DNA of 64,000 bases from Fen-1273 sp035516035. GTDB lineage: Bacteria; Bacteroidota; Ignavibacteria; UBA10030; UBA6906. Shown here in pieces: positions 50,345 to 60,200 of this stretch. How positions within the stretch are numbered: position 1 is the stretch's first letter; every line of letters begins with the position of its first letter. The stretch spans positions 62,001-126,000 of the forward strand of contig DATJAS010000103.1 in assembly GCA_035516035.1 (NCBI GenBank). Reading direction: 5' to 3'. Below the pieces are notes generated by a model. The model saw only the letters and a program-made list of their open reading frames with translations. It made no database searches and had not been told where the DNA came from. The position numbers and the translations under genes are program-made.

Positions 50345-51912
50345 CCGTCCATCGGCTCGGCGCCGAGCTCCCGCTTCATCGCGGCGACGACCGGGTGGTC
50401 TTCGACCGGGCGTCGCTCCGGAGCCTTCGCGGGCGGCGGCCCGGAGGCGCCCTCCCCCCCGGTCACTTCCGCCCTGATGCCGTACCGCTGGCGGAAGACG
50501 TTTTCCAGGATGTCGGCAAGCGCCTCCCTGTTCTTCTCGATGAGCGAGGCCTGGAACTCGTCCGCGACGCCGAGACGGACGACGCCGTTTTCCATCCCGA
50601 GCATCGACGCGTTCTCCAGCGCGGGCCAGAGCGAGATTTTCTTCGTGCGGACCGCGCCCAGGAATTCCCCCCAGCGGGCGGCGAGCTCCCCCTTCACCGG
50701 AGGAGGAGGAGCCGGCGCGGGACCGGAAGCGCGCGGGGGAGGCGCCGCCCGGGGAGGCGCGGGGGGGAGGCCGGACCTCATAAGATCGTCGAGCTTCCGG
50801 ATCAGCTCCCCGACATCCTTCGCGCGGGGAAGCGCGATCATTTGGACGACGTCCGCCTCAAGGCGGAATCGTGGCTGGCTGCTCCAGCGCAGGGCGGACT
50901 CCGTGCCGGCGGCCAGCCGGGCGAGACGCAACAGGTCGTTCACCGTGAAGGCGGGGGCCGCCGCGCGATAGCGCTCCCGCGCGGTGTCGGACGCCTCGAT
51001 CAGCGCGGTGGCGCCTGTCGTCTTCGCGATCAGGAGGTTGCGCAGGTGCTCGATCAGCCCGCCGAGAAACTCCCGCATGTCGTGCCCTCCCCGCATCACT
51101 TCGTCGACCAGCGCGAGTCCCGCCGCGGCGTCTCCCGCGGTGATGATGTCCGTCAAGCGGAAGTAGACGTCCAGGTCCACCAGGTTCAGCGCCTCTACGA
51201 TCTTCGCCCGCGTCACGTCCGTTCCGCAGAGGGCCACGACCTGGTCGAAGAGGCTCTGCGCATCGCGCAGCGAGCCGTCTCCCCGCCGGGCCACGAGCAG
51301 CACCGCCTCCGGCTCCACGGTGAGCCCCTCGGCCCGGGCGATCGATCCCAGGTTGGCGGCGATCTCCTCCGTCCGGATCCTGCGGAAGTCGAAGCGCTGG
51401 CAGCGGGAGAGGATGGTGGCCGGCACCTTGTTGATTTCCGTCGTCGCGAAGATGAACAGGACGTGGGGAGGAGGCTCTTCGAGCGTCTTGAGGAGGGCGT
51501 TGAATGCCTCCTTCGTGAGCATGTGGACTTCGTCGATGATATACACCTTGTAGCGCCCGCGGGCCGGCGCGTAGCGGACGGACTCCCGGAGGTTGCGGAT
51601 TTCCTCCACACCGCGGTTGGAGGCGCCGTCGATCTCCAGCACGTCGAAGCTCCGCCCCCCGGTGATTTCCAGGCAGCTTGCGCAGGTGTTATCGGGATTC
51701 TGTTCGACGGGGGAACTGCAGTTTACCGCCTTGGCAAGCAGCCGCGCGGTGGTGGTCTTGCCGACGCCGCGGGGGCCGCTGAAGAGGTAGGCGTGCGCGA
51801 TGCGCCCCGAGGCCAGCGCGTTGCGCAGCGTGGTGATGATGTGCTCCTGGCCGGCGACATCCTGGAACCGCATCGGGCGCCACTTGCGGGCGGAAACGAT
51901 GTACTCGCTCAC
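50341..51912 (-). CDS. dnaX: DNA polymerase III gamma/tau subunit
   Basis: 523 residues from a GTG at 51912 overlapping the lon stop as GTGA. YIVSARKWRPMRFQDVAGQ, the P-loop GPRGVGKTTTARLLAK, YKVYIIDEVHMLTKEAFNALL (Walker B), FIFATTEINKVPATILSRCQ (sensor 1, arginine region) mark the AAA+ clamp-loader part. The zinc site, usually four Cys, reads C65, D74, C77, C80, one Cys being replaced by Asp. A Pro-rich linker (about 395-425) leads to the C-terminal polymerase-binding domain. The gene encodes only the full-length form as far as I see; no slippery heptamer was found by eye. Confidence 0.96.
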   Translation of the reverse strand: MSEYIVSARKWRPMRFQDVAGQEHIITTLRNALASGRIAHAYLFSGPRGVGKTTTARLLAKAVNCSSPVEQNPDNTCASCLEITGGRSFDVLEIDGASNRGVEEIRNLRESVRYAPARGRYKVYIIDEVHMLTKEAFNALLKTLEEPPPHVLFIFATTEINKVPATILSRCQRFDFRRIRTEEIAANLGSIARAEGLTVEPEAVLLVARRGDGSLRDAQSLFDQVVALCGTDVTRAKIVEALNLVDLDVYFRLTDIITAGDAAAGLALVDEVMRGGHDMREFLGGLIEHLRNLLIAKTTGATALIEASDTARERYRAAAPAFTVNDLLRLARLAAGTESALRWSSQPRFRLEADVVQMIALPRAKDVGELIRKLDDLMRSGLPPAPPRAAPPPRASGPAPAPPPPVKGELAARWGEFLGAVRTKKISLWPALENASMLGMENGVVRLGVADEFQASLIEKNREALADILENVFRQRYGIRAEVTGGEGASGPPPAKAPERRPVEDHPVVAAMKRELGAEPMDG

Positions 51913-54320
51913 GCGCGGCCCCTCCCCCCGCGCCGGCGGGGGAAGACATGGGCGAGCCCCTCCTCGATCGTCCCGACGGGAATGAGCGTGAGTCCCTCTT
52001 TCACCTTCGCAGGGATCTCCGCAAGGTCTTTCTGGTTCTCCCGGGGAATCAGCACCCGCGCAATGCCGTTGCGGCGGGCGGCAATCAGCTTTTCGTTCAG
52101 CCCGCCGATGGCGAGCACGTCGCCGCGCAGCGTGATCTCGCCCGTCATCGCGGTGTCGGCGCGCGCAGCCTTCCCGCTCACCGCGGAGTACATCGCCATG
52201 GCCATGGTGATCCCCGCCGACGGCCCGTCTTTCGGGATCGATCCTTCGGGGAGATGGATGTGGATCTCTTTCCCGCGGGCAAACGCGGCGGGGATGCCCA
52301 GCGCCCGGGCGTTGGACCGGAGATAGCTCAGCGCCGCCTGCGCGGATTCCTTCATCACCTCCCCCATCTGCCCCGTGAGCGTGAGCCGCTCGGGACCGTT
52401 CATCAGCGCCACGTCGACGGCGAGGAGCTCCCCGCCGACGCTCGTCCACGCGAGCCCCGTGACCGAACCAACGCGCCCCTGCTCGGCCAGGGGGCGGTTG
52501 CGGAAGCGGGGCACGCCGAGGTAGTGCTCGACTTTTGCCGCGTCCACGGCGAACCGCCGCGCGCCGGTCTTCCGCTTCCGCGCGCCGTTCTTCTGGCGGG
52601 AGAGCACGATGTCTTTCGCCACCTTGCGGCAGACCGAGGCGATCTCGCGCTCAAGGTTGCGCACCCCCGCCTCACGGGTGTACCCCGTGATGATGGCGTC
52701 GACGGCCTCGTCGGTGATGCCGATGGAGAGTCCCGCGATCCCGTGCTCCTTCATCTGCCGGGGGATGATGTGCCTCCGGGCGATCTCCCGCTTGTCGTGC
52801 TGGAGGTACCCCGGGAGCTCGATGATCTCCATCCGGTCCTGCAGCGGGAGGGGAATCGCGTAGCGGACGTTGGCGGTTGTGATAAACAGGACGTGCGAGA
52901 GATCGTAGTCCACGTCAAGGTAGTGGTCGTTGAACGCGACGTTCTGCTCGGGGTCCAGCACCTCCAGCATCGCCGAGGAGGGATCGCCCCTGAAATCGGT
53001 GCTCATCTTGTCCACTTCGTCGAGCAGCATGACGGGATTGATCACGCCGGCGCGCTTCATCGACTGGATGATCTTGCCAGGCATCGAGCCGATATACGTC
53101 CTGCGGTGCCCGCGGATCTCCGCCTCGTCCCGCACCCCCCCAAGGGAGATGCGCACCAGCTTGCGGCCGATGGCCCGGGCGATCGATTTGGCCAGCGAGG
53201 TCTTCCCCACGCCGGGGGGGCCGACGAAGCAGAGAATCTGCCCCTTCATCTCCGCCACCAGGTTCAACACCGCAATGTGCTCCAGGATCCGGTCCTTCGG
53301 CTTCTCGAGGCCGAAGTGGTCCTCGTCAAGTATCGCGCGGACGTGCTCGACACTCAGGTTGTCTTTCGTCCGCTTGTGCCACGGGACGGCGACCATCCAG
53401 TCGAGGTAGCTCCGAATCACCGTGGATTCGGGAGAGAGCGGCGGGGTTTTTTTCAGCTTGGCAAACTCCTCGAGCGCCTTTGCCTCGGCGGCCGGCGGGA
53501 GCTTCGCCCGGCGGATGTCCTCCCTGAGCTTCGTCAGCTCGGGCGAGGCCTCGTCGTCGCCCAGCTCGTCCTGCAGGATCCGGATCTGTTCCTGGATGAA
53601 ATACTTCCGCTGCGACCGCGCGATGTTGTCGTGGACCTTGGTGTCGATTTCCTTCTCGATCTTGAGGACGTCGTTTTCCGAGTTCAGGATCCGGATCAGC
53701 TCGTGGAGCTGCTCGCGCGTCCCCCGCAGCTCGAGCACCTTCTGCTTGACGTCGACGCTCTGCAGGATGTTGGAGGCGATGTAGAAGACCCGGCGCTGCG
53801 GCTCGCGCGTGTTCTCGAACGCCACCAAGACCTCGCTCGGCACGTTCCGGTTCAGGTGGACGTACTCGGCGAAGAGGCTGGCGGTGTGCCTGAGGAGGGC
53901 GTCGAGCTCCGAGTCCATTTCTGCGGCGCCGGGCCCGATGTCGAGGTCGGCTTCCAGGTATTTCGGGTTCTGCACGAATTCGCGCACGGACGCCTGGACG
54001 ATGCCGTCGACCAGGATCTTCATGAGCCCGTTCGGCAGCTTGAGGATCTGGACGATCTTGGCGAGCGTGCCGTCGTGGTAGACGTCGTTCGCCCCCGGCT
54101 CCTCGGTGACCGAGTTGCGCTGGGCGGCCAGGAAGATGTACTTCTCCCGCTCCAGCGCCTCGTTTACCGCGCGCAGGGAGGATTCCCTCCCCACGAGCAC
54201 GGGGAAGATCATGTAGGGGAAGACGACGACGTCGCGCAGGGGCAGGACGGGGAGACGCGTGGGCAACCCGCTGCGGCGGTCGCCGGTACGCAGGGTTTCT
54301 CGTTGCAGGTCCTGGGTCAT
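51909..54320 (-). CDS. lon: Lon protease (ATP-dependent)
   Basis: 803 residues from the ATG at 54320. The LON substrate domain is about 20-210 (LPVLPLRDVVVFPYM), then a helical region, the AAA+ module with CFVGPPGVGKTSLAKSIA and VMLLDEVDKM, and the C-terminal serine-lysine protease with the Ser in PKDGPSAGITMA and the Lys in GGLNEKLIAARR. Lon degrades misfolded and regulatory proteins. The promoter (54391-54419) rules out the ATG at 54419 used by the longest frame. The ATG at 54365 lies in the loop of a leader hairpin and is a second possible start. Confidence 0.97.
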   Translation of the reverse strand: MTQDLQRETLRTGDRRSGLPTRLPVLPLRDVVVFPYMIFPVLVGRESSLRAVNEALEREKYIFLAAQRNSVTEEPGANDVYHDGTLAKIVQILKLPNGLMKILVDGIVQASVREFVQNPKYLEADLDIGPGAAEMDSELDALLRHTASLFAEYVHLNRNVPSEVLVAFENTREPQRRVFYIASNILQSVDVKQKVLELRGTREQLHELIRILNSENDVLKIEKEIDTKVHDNIARSQRKYFIQEQIRILQDELGDDEASPELTKLREDIRRAKLPPAAEAKALEEFAKLKKTPPLSPESTVIRSYLDWMVAVPWHKRTKDNLSVEHVRAILDEDHFGLEKPKDRILEHIAVLNLVAEMKGQILCFVGPPGVGKTSLAKSIARAIGRKLVRISLGGVRDEAEIRGHRRTYIGSMPGKIIQSMKRAGVINPVMLLDEVDKMSTDFRGDPSSAMLEVLDPEQNVAFNDHYLDVDYDLSHVLFITTANVRYAIPLPLQDRMEIIELPGYLQHDKREIARRHIIPRQMKEHGIAGLSIGITDEAVDAIITGYTREAGVRNLEREIASVCRKVAKDIVLSRQKNGARKRKTGARRFAVDAAKVEHYLGVPRFRNRPLAEQGRVGSVTGLAWTSVGGELLAVDVALMNGPERLTLTGQMGEVMKESAQAALSYLRSNARALGIPAAFARGKEIHIHLPEGSIPKDGPSAGITMAMAMYSAVSGKAARADTAMTGEITLRGDVLAIGGLNEKLIAARRNGIARVLIPRENQKDLAEIPAKVKEGLTLIPVGTIEEGLAHVFPRRRGGRGRA

Positions 54321-54352
54321 TGCCGCAGCCGGCGCACGGTGACAAGACAGAA

Positions 54353-54375
54353 AAAGGTGTCGCATCGACACCTTT
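54353..54375 (-). promoter_or_regulatory. Hairpin in the lon leader
   Basis: Minus strand AAAGGTGTCG, loop ATG, CGACACCTTT: a perfect ten-base inverted repeat with a three-base loop, starting about ten bases after the predicted transcript start. It is followed on the minus strand by TTTTTCTGTCTT, so it could act as an attenuator, an operator or a structure masking an ATG. It does not match the CIRCE or HAIR elements. Confidence 0.55.
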
Positions 54376-54390
54376 GACGCTCCACCGTAA

Positions 54391-54419
54391 AATATACCAA
54401 CAGCGGGGACGTTTGTCAA
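54391..54419 (-). promoter_or_regulatory. Strong promoter of lon
   Basis: Minus strand TTGACA (54414-54419), 17 bases, TATATT (54391-54396). This is the best match to a sigma-70-type promoter in the window. Confidence 0.75.
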
Positions 54420-54462
54420 GCTGGCGGCGTCAGCGTCTGCGCTGCCCGTGACGGGTCCGCGC

Positions 54463-55314
54463 TTACCAGGCGCCCGGCTCGTCCGCCTCGGCCAGGTGCG
54501 CCATGAGATGTTCCCCGTTCATCCCTCCCACCGCGGCGCAGATCGTGCGGCCACGGATCCACAGCACGATGGCCGCGCCGTCGGGCGCCGTGCAGCAATG
54601 CCACCCGGTCCGATCGAGATCGCTCCGCGCCTGGCACGAGAGGTGAAGCGTGTCTCCCTCCATCACGGAGGCGCGGCACGCCTGGTAGAGATAGATGAAC
54701 TGCCGCCCGTGCCTGTAGAGGAGGTGCGCAAGCCGCATGCCGCGGTACTCGTCGACTCCGCCTCCCACGAGCGTGCACTCCCGCATCGCCGGGACATACA
54801 CCGGGAATCCCGTCTTCCCCTGGAAATAGGTGCGCATGTTGTCGGGCCTGTCGGACACGACCTGCGGCACGCTCTTCCCGTTCAGCACCGCCTCATAATT
54901 GGTGACGGACTGGCGCTCGATGTCGTCAACGGACGCCACGGCGGCCTCGCGGACGCCCGGATCGCCACCTGAACGTGAGAGGAACCAGGCAACGGAGGCA
55001 AAGGCGAGCAGGAAGGCGGCGGCGGCGCGGGCGCGGGGGGAGATCTGCCAGGCCTGGAGGGGACCCGCGCGCGGGGCCAGGGCCGCCTCCAGCGGGCGGC
55101 TGGTCCCGGAGCGAATGGCCTCAAGCACGGCGACAGGGACTTTCACCGCGCGCACGCGGGCACGGATCATGCCGGCGAGGCTCTGTTCGTCCTCATACTC
55201 CCTGCGGCAGCGCGCGCAGAGCCGCGCGTGTTCGAGAAAGGATTCCTGGTCAGATGCGGGGAGCCTGCCGTCGACGGCGGGGGTAATGCGGTGGTTAAAC
55301 TCTCGACAATTCAC
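54463..55314 (-). CDS. Membrane anti-sigma factor (zinc-finger type)
   Basis: 283 residues from a GTG at 55314 (VNCREFNHRITPAVDGRL), after GAGGGAATCG. The HARLCARCRREYEDEQ segment is the HxxxCxxC zf-HC2/ZAS motif that grips an ECF sigma factor. One membrane segment follows (about 120-140, AAAFLLAFASVAWFL), then a periplasmic domain with several Cys (about 150-283). It lies 35 bases after the ECF gene, so the two form a sigma/anti-sigma pair. RseP, encoded at 47346-48656, could be its protease; this is inference. No signal for regulation beyond the shared transcript was seen. Confidence 0.9.
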   Translation of the reverse strand: MNCREFNHRITPAVDGRLPASDQESFLEHARLCARCRREYEDEQSLAGMIRARVRAVKVPVAVLEAIRSGTSRPLEAALAPRAGPLQAWQISPRARAAAAFLLAFASVAWFLSRSGGDPGVREAAVASVDDIERQSVTNYEAVLNGKSVPQVVSDRPDNMRTYFQGKTGFPVYVPAMRECTLVGGGVDEYRGMRLAHLLYRHGRQFIYLYQACRASVMEGDTLHLSCQARSDLDRTGWHCCTAPDGAAIVLWIRGRTICAAVGGMNGEHLMAHLAEADEPGAW

Positions 55315-55349
55315 ATGCGCGATTCCCTCGTAACGCTCTCCTTCCCTCC

Positions 55350-55919
55350 TTATTCCTCCTGCAGGAGCCCCCGCGCCCGTGCGTACGAGGCGAGCTTGCC
55401 GCGGAGGAGCTTGCGCCCCCGGTGCAACCGCGAGCGGACCGTTCCCAGGGGGCACTCCATAAACGCCGCGACCTCTTCGTACGTCAGCGCCTCGATGTCG
55501 CAGAGGATGACCACCGTACGGAACTCGTCCGGCAGCGCCGCGATCGCGCCGGTGATCTCGTCGTCCAGCAGGTTGCCGAACATCGACTCCTGCAGATCGT
55601 TCGGCTCCGGCGATGCGTCGTGCCGGATCGCGTACACGCTCTTCACGTCGTCGTACTCGACGTAGTCGGGCTCGCGGACTTCCTTGCGGTATCGGTTGAT
55701 GTATGAATTCTTCAGGATTCGGAACAACCAGGCACGGATGTTGGTTCCCTGCTCGTACGAATCCCAGAACCGGTAGGCTTTGAGGTAGGTTTCCTGCACC
55801 AGGTCGTCGGCGTCTGCGGGGTTGTTGGTCATCCGGAGGGCGTAGTTGTAGAGGAGATCCGTATGAGGGAGCGCCTCCCGCTCAAACGACCGCTGCTTCT
55901 CGCTCGCCTGCTTCTTCAT
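55350..55919 (-). CDS. ECF sigma factor paired with the anti-sigma gene
   Basis: 189 residues from ATG 55919 (MKKQASEKQRSFEREAL). Region 2 is LLYNYALRMTNNPADADDLV, QETYLKAYRFWDSYEQG, and NIRAWLFRILKNSYINRYRK; region 4 is ALPDEFRTVVILCDIEALTY, EEVAAFMECPLGTVRSRLHR and GRKLLRGKLASYARARGL. The pattern is that of RpoE/SigR-type ECF factors with a ZAS anti-sigma encoded next to them, which respond to envelope or redox stress. The in-frame TTG 15 bases upstream is less likely. A TTGAAG-17-TATATT promoter lies about 50 bases upstream. Confidence 0.93.
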   Translation of the reverse strand: MKKQASEKQRSFEREALPHTDLLYNYALRMTNNPADADDLVQETYLKAYRFWDSYEQGTNIRAWLFRILKNSYINRYRKEVREPDYVEYDDVKSVYAIRHDASPEPNDLQESMFGNLLDDEITGAIAALPDEFRTVVILCDIEALTYEEVAAFMECPLGTVRSRLHRGRKLLRGKLASYARARGLLQEE

Positions 55920-55966
55920 CGGAGCCGCCGACAAACCGTGAAATGAGGAAGAACAGTGTTGCGTTA

Positions 55967-55995
55967 AATATACGACAGATTTAGTCCATCTTCAA
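55967..55995 (-). promoter_or_regulatory. Promoter of the ECF/anti-sigma pair
   Basis: Minus strand TTGAAG (55990-55995), 17 bases, TATATT (55967-55972). The -35 overlaps the stop region of the M14 peptidase gene. Confidence 0.5.
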
Positions 55996-57203
55996 CAGCC
56001 CCGCACGAGGGGGCGATCGTAGTGGATCTGCAGGGCATCGGTAAGAGCAGACAGCGGTACCACTGCATCGACCGGGAAGGCGGCCGCGTTCATCCGCCTG
56101 CCGCCGCCGTCGATCTCCTCGAGACCCCCGTGCAGGCTCAGGTCGCCAATCTCACTGCACTTGACCATGACTGGAGCGTCCTTCGCGATCCTCTTGTGCA
56201 GAGGGGGCTCGTACATCAGCCCGATGTCCGCCCGTGCGGACCATCCCCCCGCCCCGCCGTGGAGTTCGACGCCACGGATGACGACGTCGTACATCATCTT
56301 CCCGTTGGGGAGAAGCTGCCTGTACCAGTCCATCTCCGTATCCTGGTACGACCCGTTACCGATGGCCCTGAGCGCCGTGAGCAGCGCGATGTAGTTCAGC
56401 TTCCTGATGAAGAGCTTGTCGGGATCGCCCGGCCAGTGCCCCGACTCGATCAGGACGGTGCTCGTGCCCCAGGACTGCATCCCGTCCCCGAAGGCGCGCG
56501 GCTCGTACGCGTCGTCGTACGTGGCGATGTGCCCCCCGACGAACTGGCTCAGGGCGCGCGTGATGAGCGCGCCGATCCGCATCGCCCGCAGACGCACAGG
56601 CGGGGTGGACCGCTTTTCGTCAAGCGCCGGCGCCAGGAGCGCAAGCGCGGCCACCTTCCCCGTCACCCCCACCGACGAGAGTCCCTGGTCGTGCAGGTTG
56701 AATCCGTACGCCGGTCTGAGCTGGCGCTGCGCGTCCCGGAGCACGCGCGCTTCCGGCGTGGCGAAACAGCGCGCATCCCGGTTCATGTCGATCTGCACCG
56801 CCGTATGACGTTGGACGCGCTCGGCGCCGTCCGGGTTTAACATCGGGATGACGTGCACGGAGGTCTGTTCGAGCATTTCGCCCACCCAGGCTTCCTTTCC
56901 CCGGTCCTCCGCCAGCATGTTGAAGATATCCAGCAGCGCAAGCGTGGCCGTCGACTCGTCCCCGTGCATCTGCGACCAGAGGAGCACCCGTTTCTCCCCC
57001 CTGCCGAAGGAGAAGCGGTAGATCGTGCGCCCCTCAACGGACGTCCCGATCTCCTTCAGCGTGAAGAGTTCGCCGCCGCGGCTGGCCAGCTCGCGCAGCT
57101 CCGCGACCACCTCCCGGTGGCGGCAGTTGGCCGGCCGCAGGTAGAACAGTCGGTACTGCTCGTACGTCGAAAACAGGTGCGTCGCCAGGGCGTTCGGCGT
57201 CAT
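55992..57203 (-). CDS. M14-family zinc carboxypeptidase-like protein
   Basis: 403 residues, no clear signal peptide. VLLWSQMHGDESTATLAL holds the zinc motif H80-x-x-E83, IDMNRDARC the substrate-binding Asn-Arg, and GFNLHDQGLSS the third zinc ligand His170. STVLIESGHWPGD carries the catalytic Glu. These are all the residues expected of an active M14 peptidase, in a layout closer to the succinylglutamate desuccinylase/short M14 proteins than to secreted digestive types. The substrate is unknown; peptidoglycan peptides or amino-acyl amides are possible. It starts five bases after the DUF4175 gene. Confidence 0.88.
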   Translation of the reverse strand: MTPNALATHLFSTYEQYRLFYLRPANCRHREVVAELRELASRGGELFTLKEIGTSVEGRTIYRFSFGRGEKRVLLWSQMHGDESTATLALLDIFNMLAEDRGKEAWVGEMLEQTSVHVIPMLNPDGAERVQRHTAVQIDMNRDARCFATPEARVLRDAQRQLRPAYGFNLHDQGLSSVGVTGKVAALALLAPALDEKRSTPPVRLRAMRIGALITRALSQFVGGHIATYDDAYEPRAFGDGMQSWGTSTVLIESGHWPGDPDKLFIRKLNYIALLTALRAIGNGSYQDTEMDWYRQLLPNGKMMYDVVIRGVELHGGAGGWSARADIGLMYEPPLHKRIAKDAPVMVKCSEIGDLSLHGGLEEIDGGGRRMNAAAFPVDAVVPLSALTDALQIHYDRPLVRGC

Positions 57204-57207
57204 GCGG

Positions 57208-60200
57208 TCACCGGGGGCGGGTGTCTGTCTGCTCCAGGATCTCGAAATACCGGCGGATCAGCTCCTCGTACTCGCGGGCATACCCTCCCTCCAGCGCCTT
57301 CTGCATGTCGCGCCGGAGGCGGTTCCGCCCCTCCAGCGTGCTCAGATCGATCGCCGCCGGGCTCTCCCGTGCCACGTCGCGCCCGGCCGTCGATGTCCGC
57401 CGCTGTTCAAAGTCGCGTTCGCGCGTCGAGCGCTGAGCGTCCAGCAGCCGCGAGAGGATCCGGTCCTCCTTGCGGGCGGTTTCCTCGTTGAACTTCCCCG
57501 ACATCAGGTCGGACTCCACCTCCGTCATCTCCTGCATCGTCTGCCGGAGGTCTCCCGCGAGCTTCTTCAGCTCTCCCGCCGCCGCCGCCTCCCGCGAGAG
57601 CTGTTCGAGCGACTTGCGGACCATCCCCTGTTCCCCCGCCAGGCGCGCCATGGAGGCCGCCTGCTCGGGCGTCATCGCCCCCAGGTTTCTCGACGCCCCG
57701 TTGATTCCCCCCTGCTGCGCCGAGAGCCTCCGGAGCCGCTGCATGAACCCGGCCATCCCCATCCCCTGGCCGCCGGACTGGGACATCGCGTCTATCGCAT
57801 CAGCGACCTTCTGCGCCGCGTCGTTGAGCGATCCCATCGCGTCTGTCTGCTGCTGTGAGGCGCCCGCGCGGTTGCGGTCGCCCAGTGAGCGCATCGCACT
57901 GTTCATGTCTCTCATCGCGTCGCCGATCGCTTTCCCCATCTCCGGCGTGACGCCGAACGTTTTCTGCGAGAGCGAGGAGAGTCCTTCCGCCACCGTCCCC
58001 AGGTCGCGCATGAGGTTCATCTGCGATTCCTGGTCGTCCCGGAAGCGGCGGCTGTTCGGCTCGAGTCCCTCCGATTCGTTTTTCAGATCCTCCTGGCGGC
58101 GGGAGAGGTCGAGCAGGTCGCGCATGGAGCGGCGCATGGCCCCCAGGATCTGCTGCTGCTGCCGGGAGAGCATATCCTGCTGCATGCGGTCGAGGTGTTG
58201 TCCCAGGCGCCGGAGCGATGCGAGCGATTGCTGCTGGGCGCGCGAGGCCTCGCCCGGACGCCTCGCGCCCAGGTCCGCGGCGCTCTCCTCCATCCGCGCG
58301 GCCACGCTGTCGCCGGCCATCTCCCGCCGGGCCTGCTCGAGCTCCCCCAGCGGCATCTCCGATGGGAACTCCTCCATCTTCTGCTGGAGCGACGCCATGG
58401 AGGACGCCAGCGAATCGACGTTTTCCTTCATGCCTGACTGCGCCCGCGCGAGCGAGTCGAGTCCTCCGTCCCGGGAGTTGCTCTCATGCGCCGTCGCCTC
58501 CGCCAGGCGGTCCTGTTCCCTGATCAATGCCTGCGCGCGGCGCACGGCCTCGTCGACTTTCTGCTCGATCTGGATCCTGCGCAGGAGGTTCATCGTCCGT
58601 TCGATGCTCTTGCGAAACGTCTCTTCGGAGAGGCTGAACTGCTGCATCGCCTGGCGGAGCGCATCGGGGTTCATCTGCTCCATCGCCTGCTGGAGCTGCT
58701 TCATGGCCTCGGCCATTTCGGGGGTGGACATCTCCACCATCAGGTGCTGGAGCTCCTGGTACTTCGCGAGCGTCTGCGGGGAGAGGACCTGGTTGCGCTC
58801 GAGGTCCGCCGCCATCCTGTCCACGGCGCCGTGGAGCGAGTCCATCCGCGCGCGGACCTCCTCTTCCTGCTTGAGCATGTCGGCCGCCTTCTGCCTGTCC
58901 TGCCACTGGAGCTTGTCCCCCGACGCCTTCACCGATTCCTTCAGATCCTCCATCTCCCGGTGGGCTTCCTCCGCCTTCTGCAGGGCCTCCTGCATCCCCG
59001 CGATGCTCGAGGACTGGTCCCTGTCGGCCTGCGCAAACACCTCGTCCATGGAGGGAAGGCGGAGCGAGTAGATCTCGCTCATCGCGGACTTGGGGCCCGA
59101 CACCGCGTCGTTGTCGAAGACCTCCACGTAGTAGCTCACGACGTCCTCGGGCACCAGGTGCAGCGACGCGACCGACCACCGGTACGGCACGAGCGCCTCG
59201 GTCGAGCCCCGGGGGGGGAGCGGGAGGGGGATGGTGCTGAAGGACGCGGCGGGACTCGCATAGCGCGACTGGACGAGCTTGTACGCCAGGCGGAGGCCGC
59301 TGAATCCGTAGTCGTCGGTGATCTTGGCCAGGAGTCCTACCGCGGCGGTGTCCGTCACGTCCAGGTTTTCCCCCGGCGCCAGGATCGTCACCGCGGGAGG
59401 GGCGTCGGGGATGATCCTGAGCGTGTATTCCACGGGATCCGCGCTCGGAGTCCCGTCGAGGTCCGTCAGGCCGACATGGTATGTCCGCTCCTTCATGAGG
59501 AGGAGCGTGCCCCGCCCCTGAGTCCCCTCTACCGCCAGCGGCAGGGAGGCGCTGTCGGACAGCGCGATCGTGCCGGAGCGGAGAGGCCTGGAGGACTGGA
59601 CGTCGAAGCGGACCCGGGAGCCCTTGAGCGCGCTCACGTCGCCCGCATTGTCGTCTTGCACGCGCGCGGGGAGCGCGCTGTAGGCGGGAGGCGTGACGGT
59701 CACGCGGAGCAGCCTCACCAGCGGCCGGTCCATCACGGTGAGCGTGTAGTCATCGGTGCGGACGCCGGAGGCGTGCACATAGTACTCGGTCGTCGCTCCG
59801 AGCGACGCAAACTCGTGGTGCAGCGTCCCGGCATTGTCCGGCAGGAGCTGCGCCTCGTCGTAGGAGAGATCCCCTTTCCTCCGGAACGCGATCCGGAGGC
59901 CCGCCGGCGTTTCCCCCAGAACGCGCACGCGGACGTCCACGCGCTCCCCCCTGACAACCTCGCGCGATCCCGGCTCGACCAGGAGCCGGAAGCGGGGCGA
60001 GGACGCGTAGACAACGCCGTAGTGGAAGAGCCGGTCTGCGGCGCCGAAAAACGCCGTGGGAAGGAGGACGAGCAGGAGGAGCGCGGCGGCGATCCCGCCG
60101 GCGAGAAGCCGTCCCATGTGCCGCGCCCCTGACGTGTCCACCGTGGACGCGAAGTCGATTTCCCGGCATGACGCGTACACGTCGGCGAGCGCGGCCTCCA

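Noticed and set aside
50700..50790. A frameshift site producing a short gamma form of DnaX
   Set aside because: No A-rich slippery heptamer was seen; the Pro-rich linker is GC-rich.
50341..52449. dnaX starting at 52449
   Set aside because: The extra N-terminal 179 residues are a shadow of lon; the GTG at 51912 starts the conserved sequence.
54353..54375. CIRCE or HAIR heat-shock operator before lon
   Set aside because: The arms (AAAGGTGTCG) and three-base spacing do not match the CIRCE or HAIR consensus.
51909..54419. lon starting at the first codon of the long frame (54419)
   Set aside because: That codon overlaps the -35 element of the lon promoter, so it would not be in the mRNA.
57470..59071. 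A 533-residue Ser/Arg/Cys-rich plus-strand frame
   Set aside because: It is the complement of the Gln/Met-rich DUF4175 coiled coil; the odd composition comes from that.
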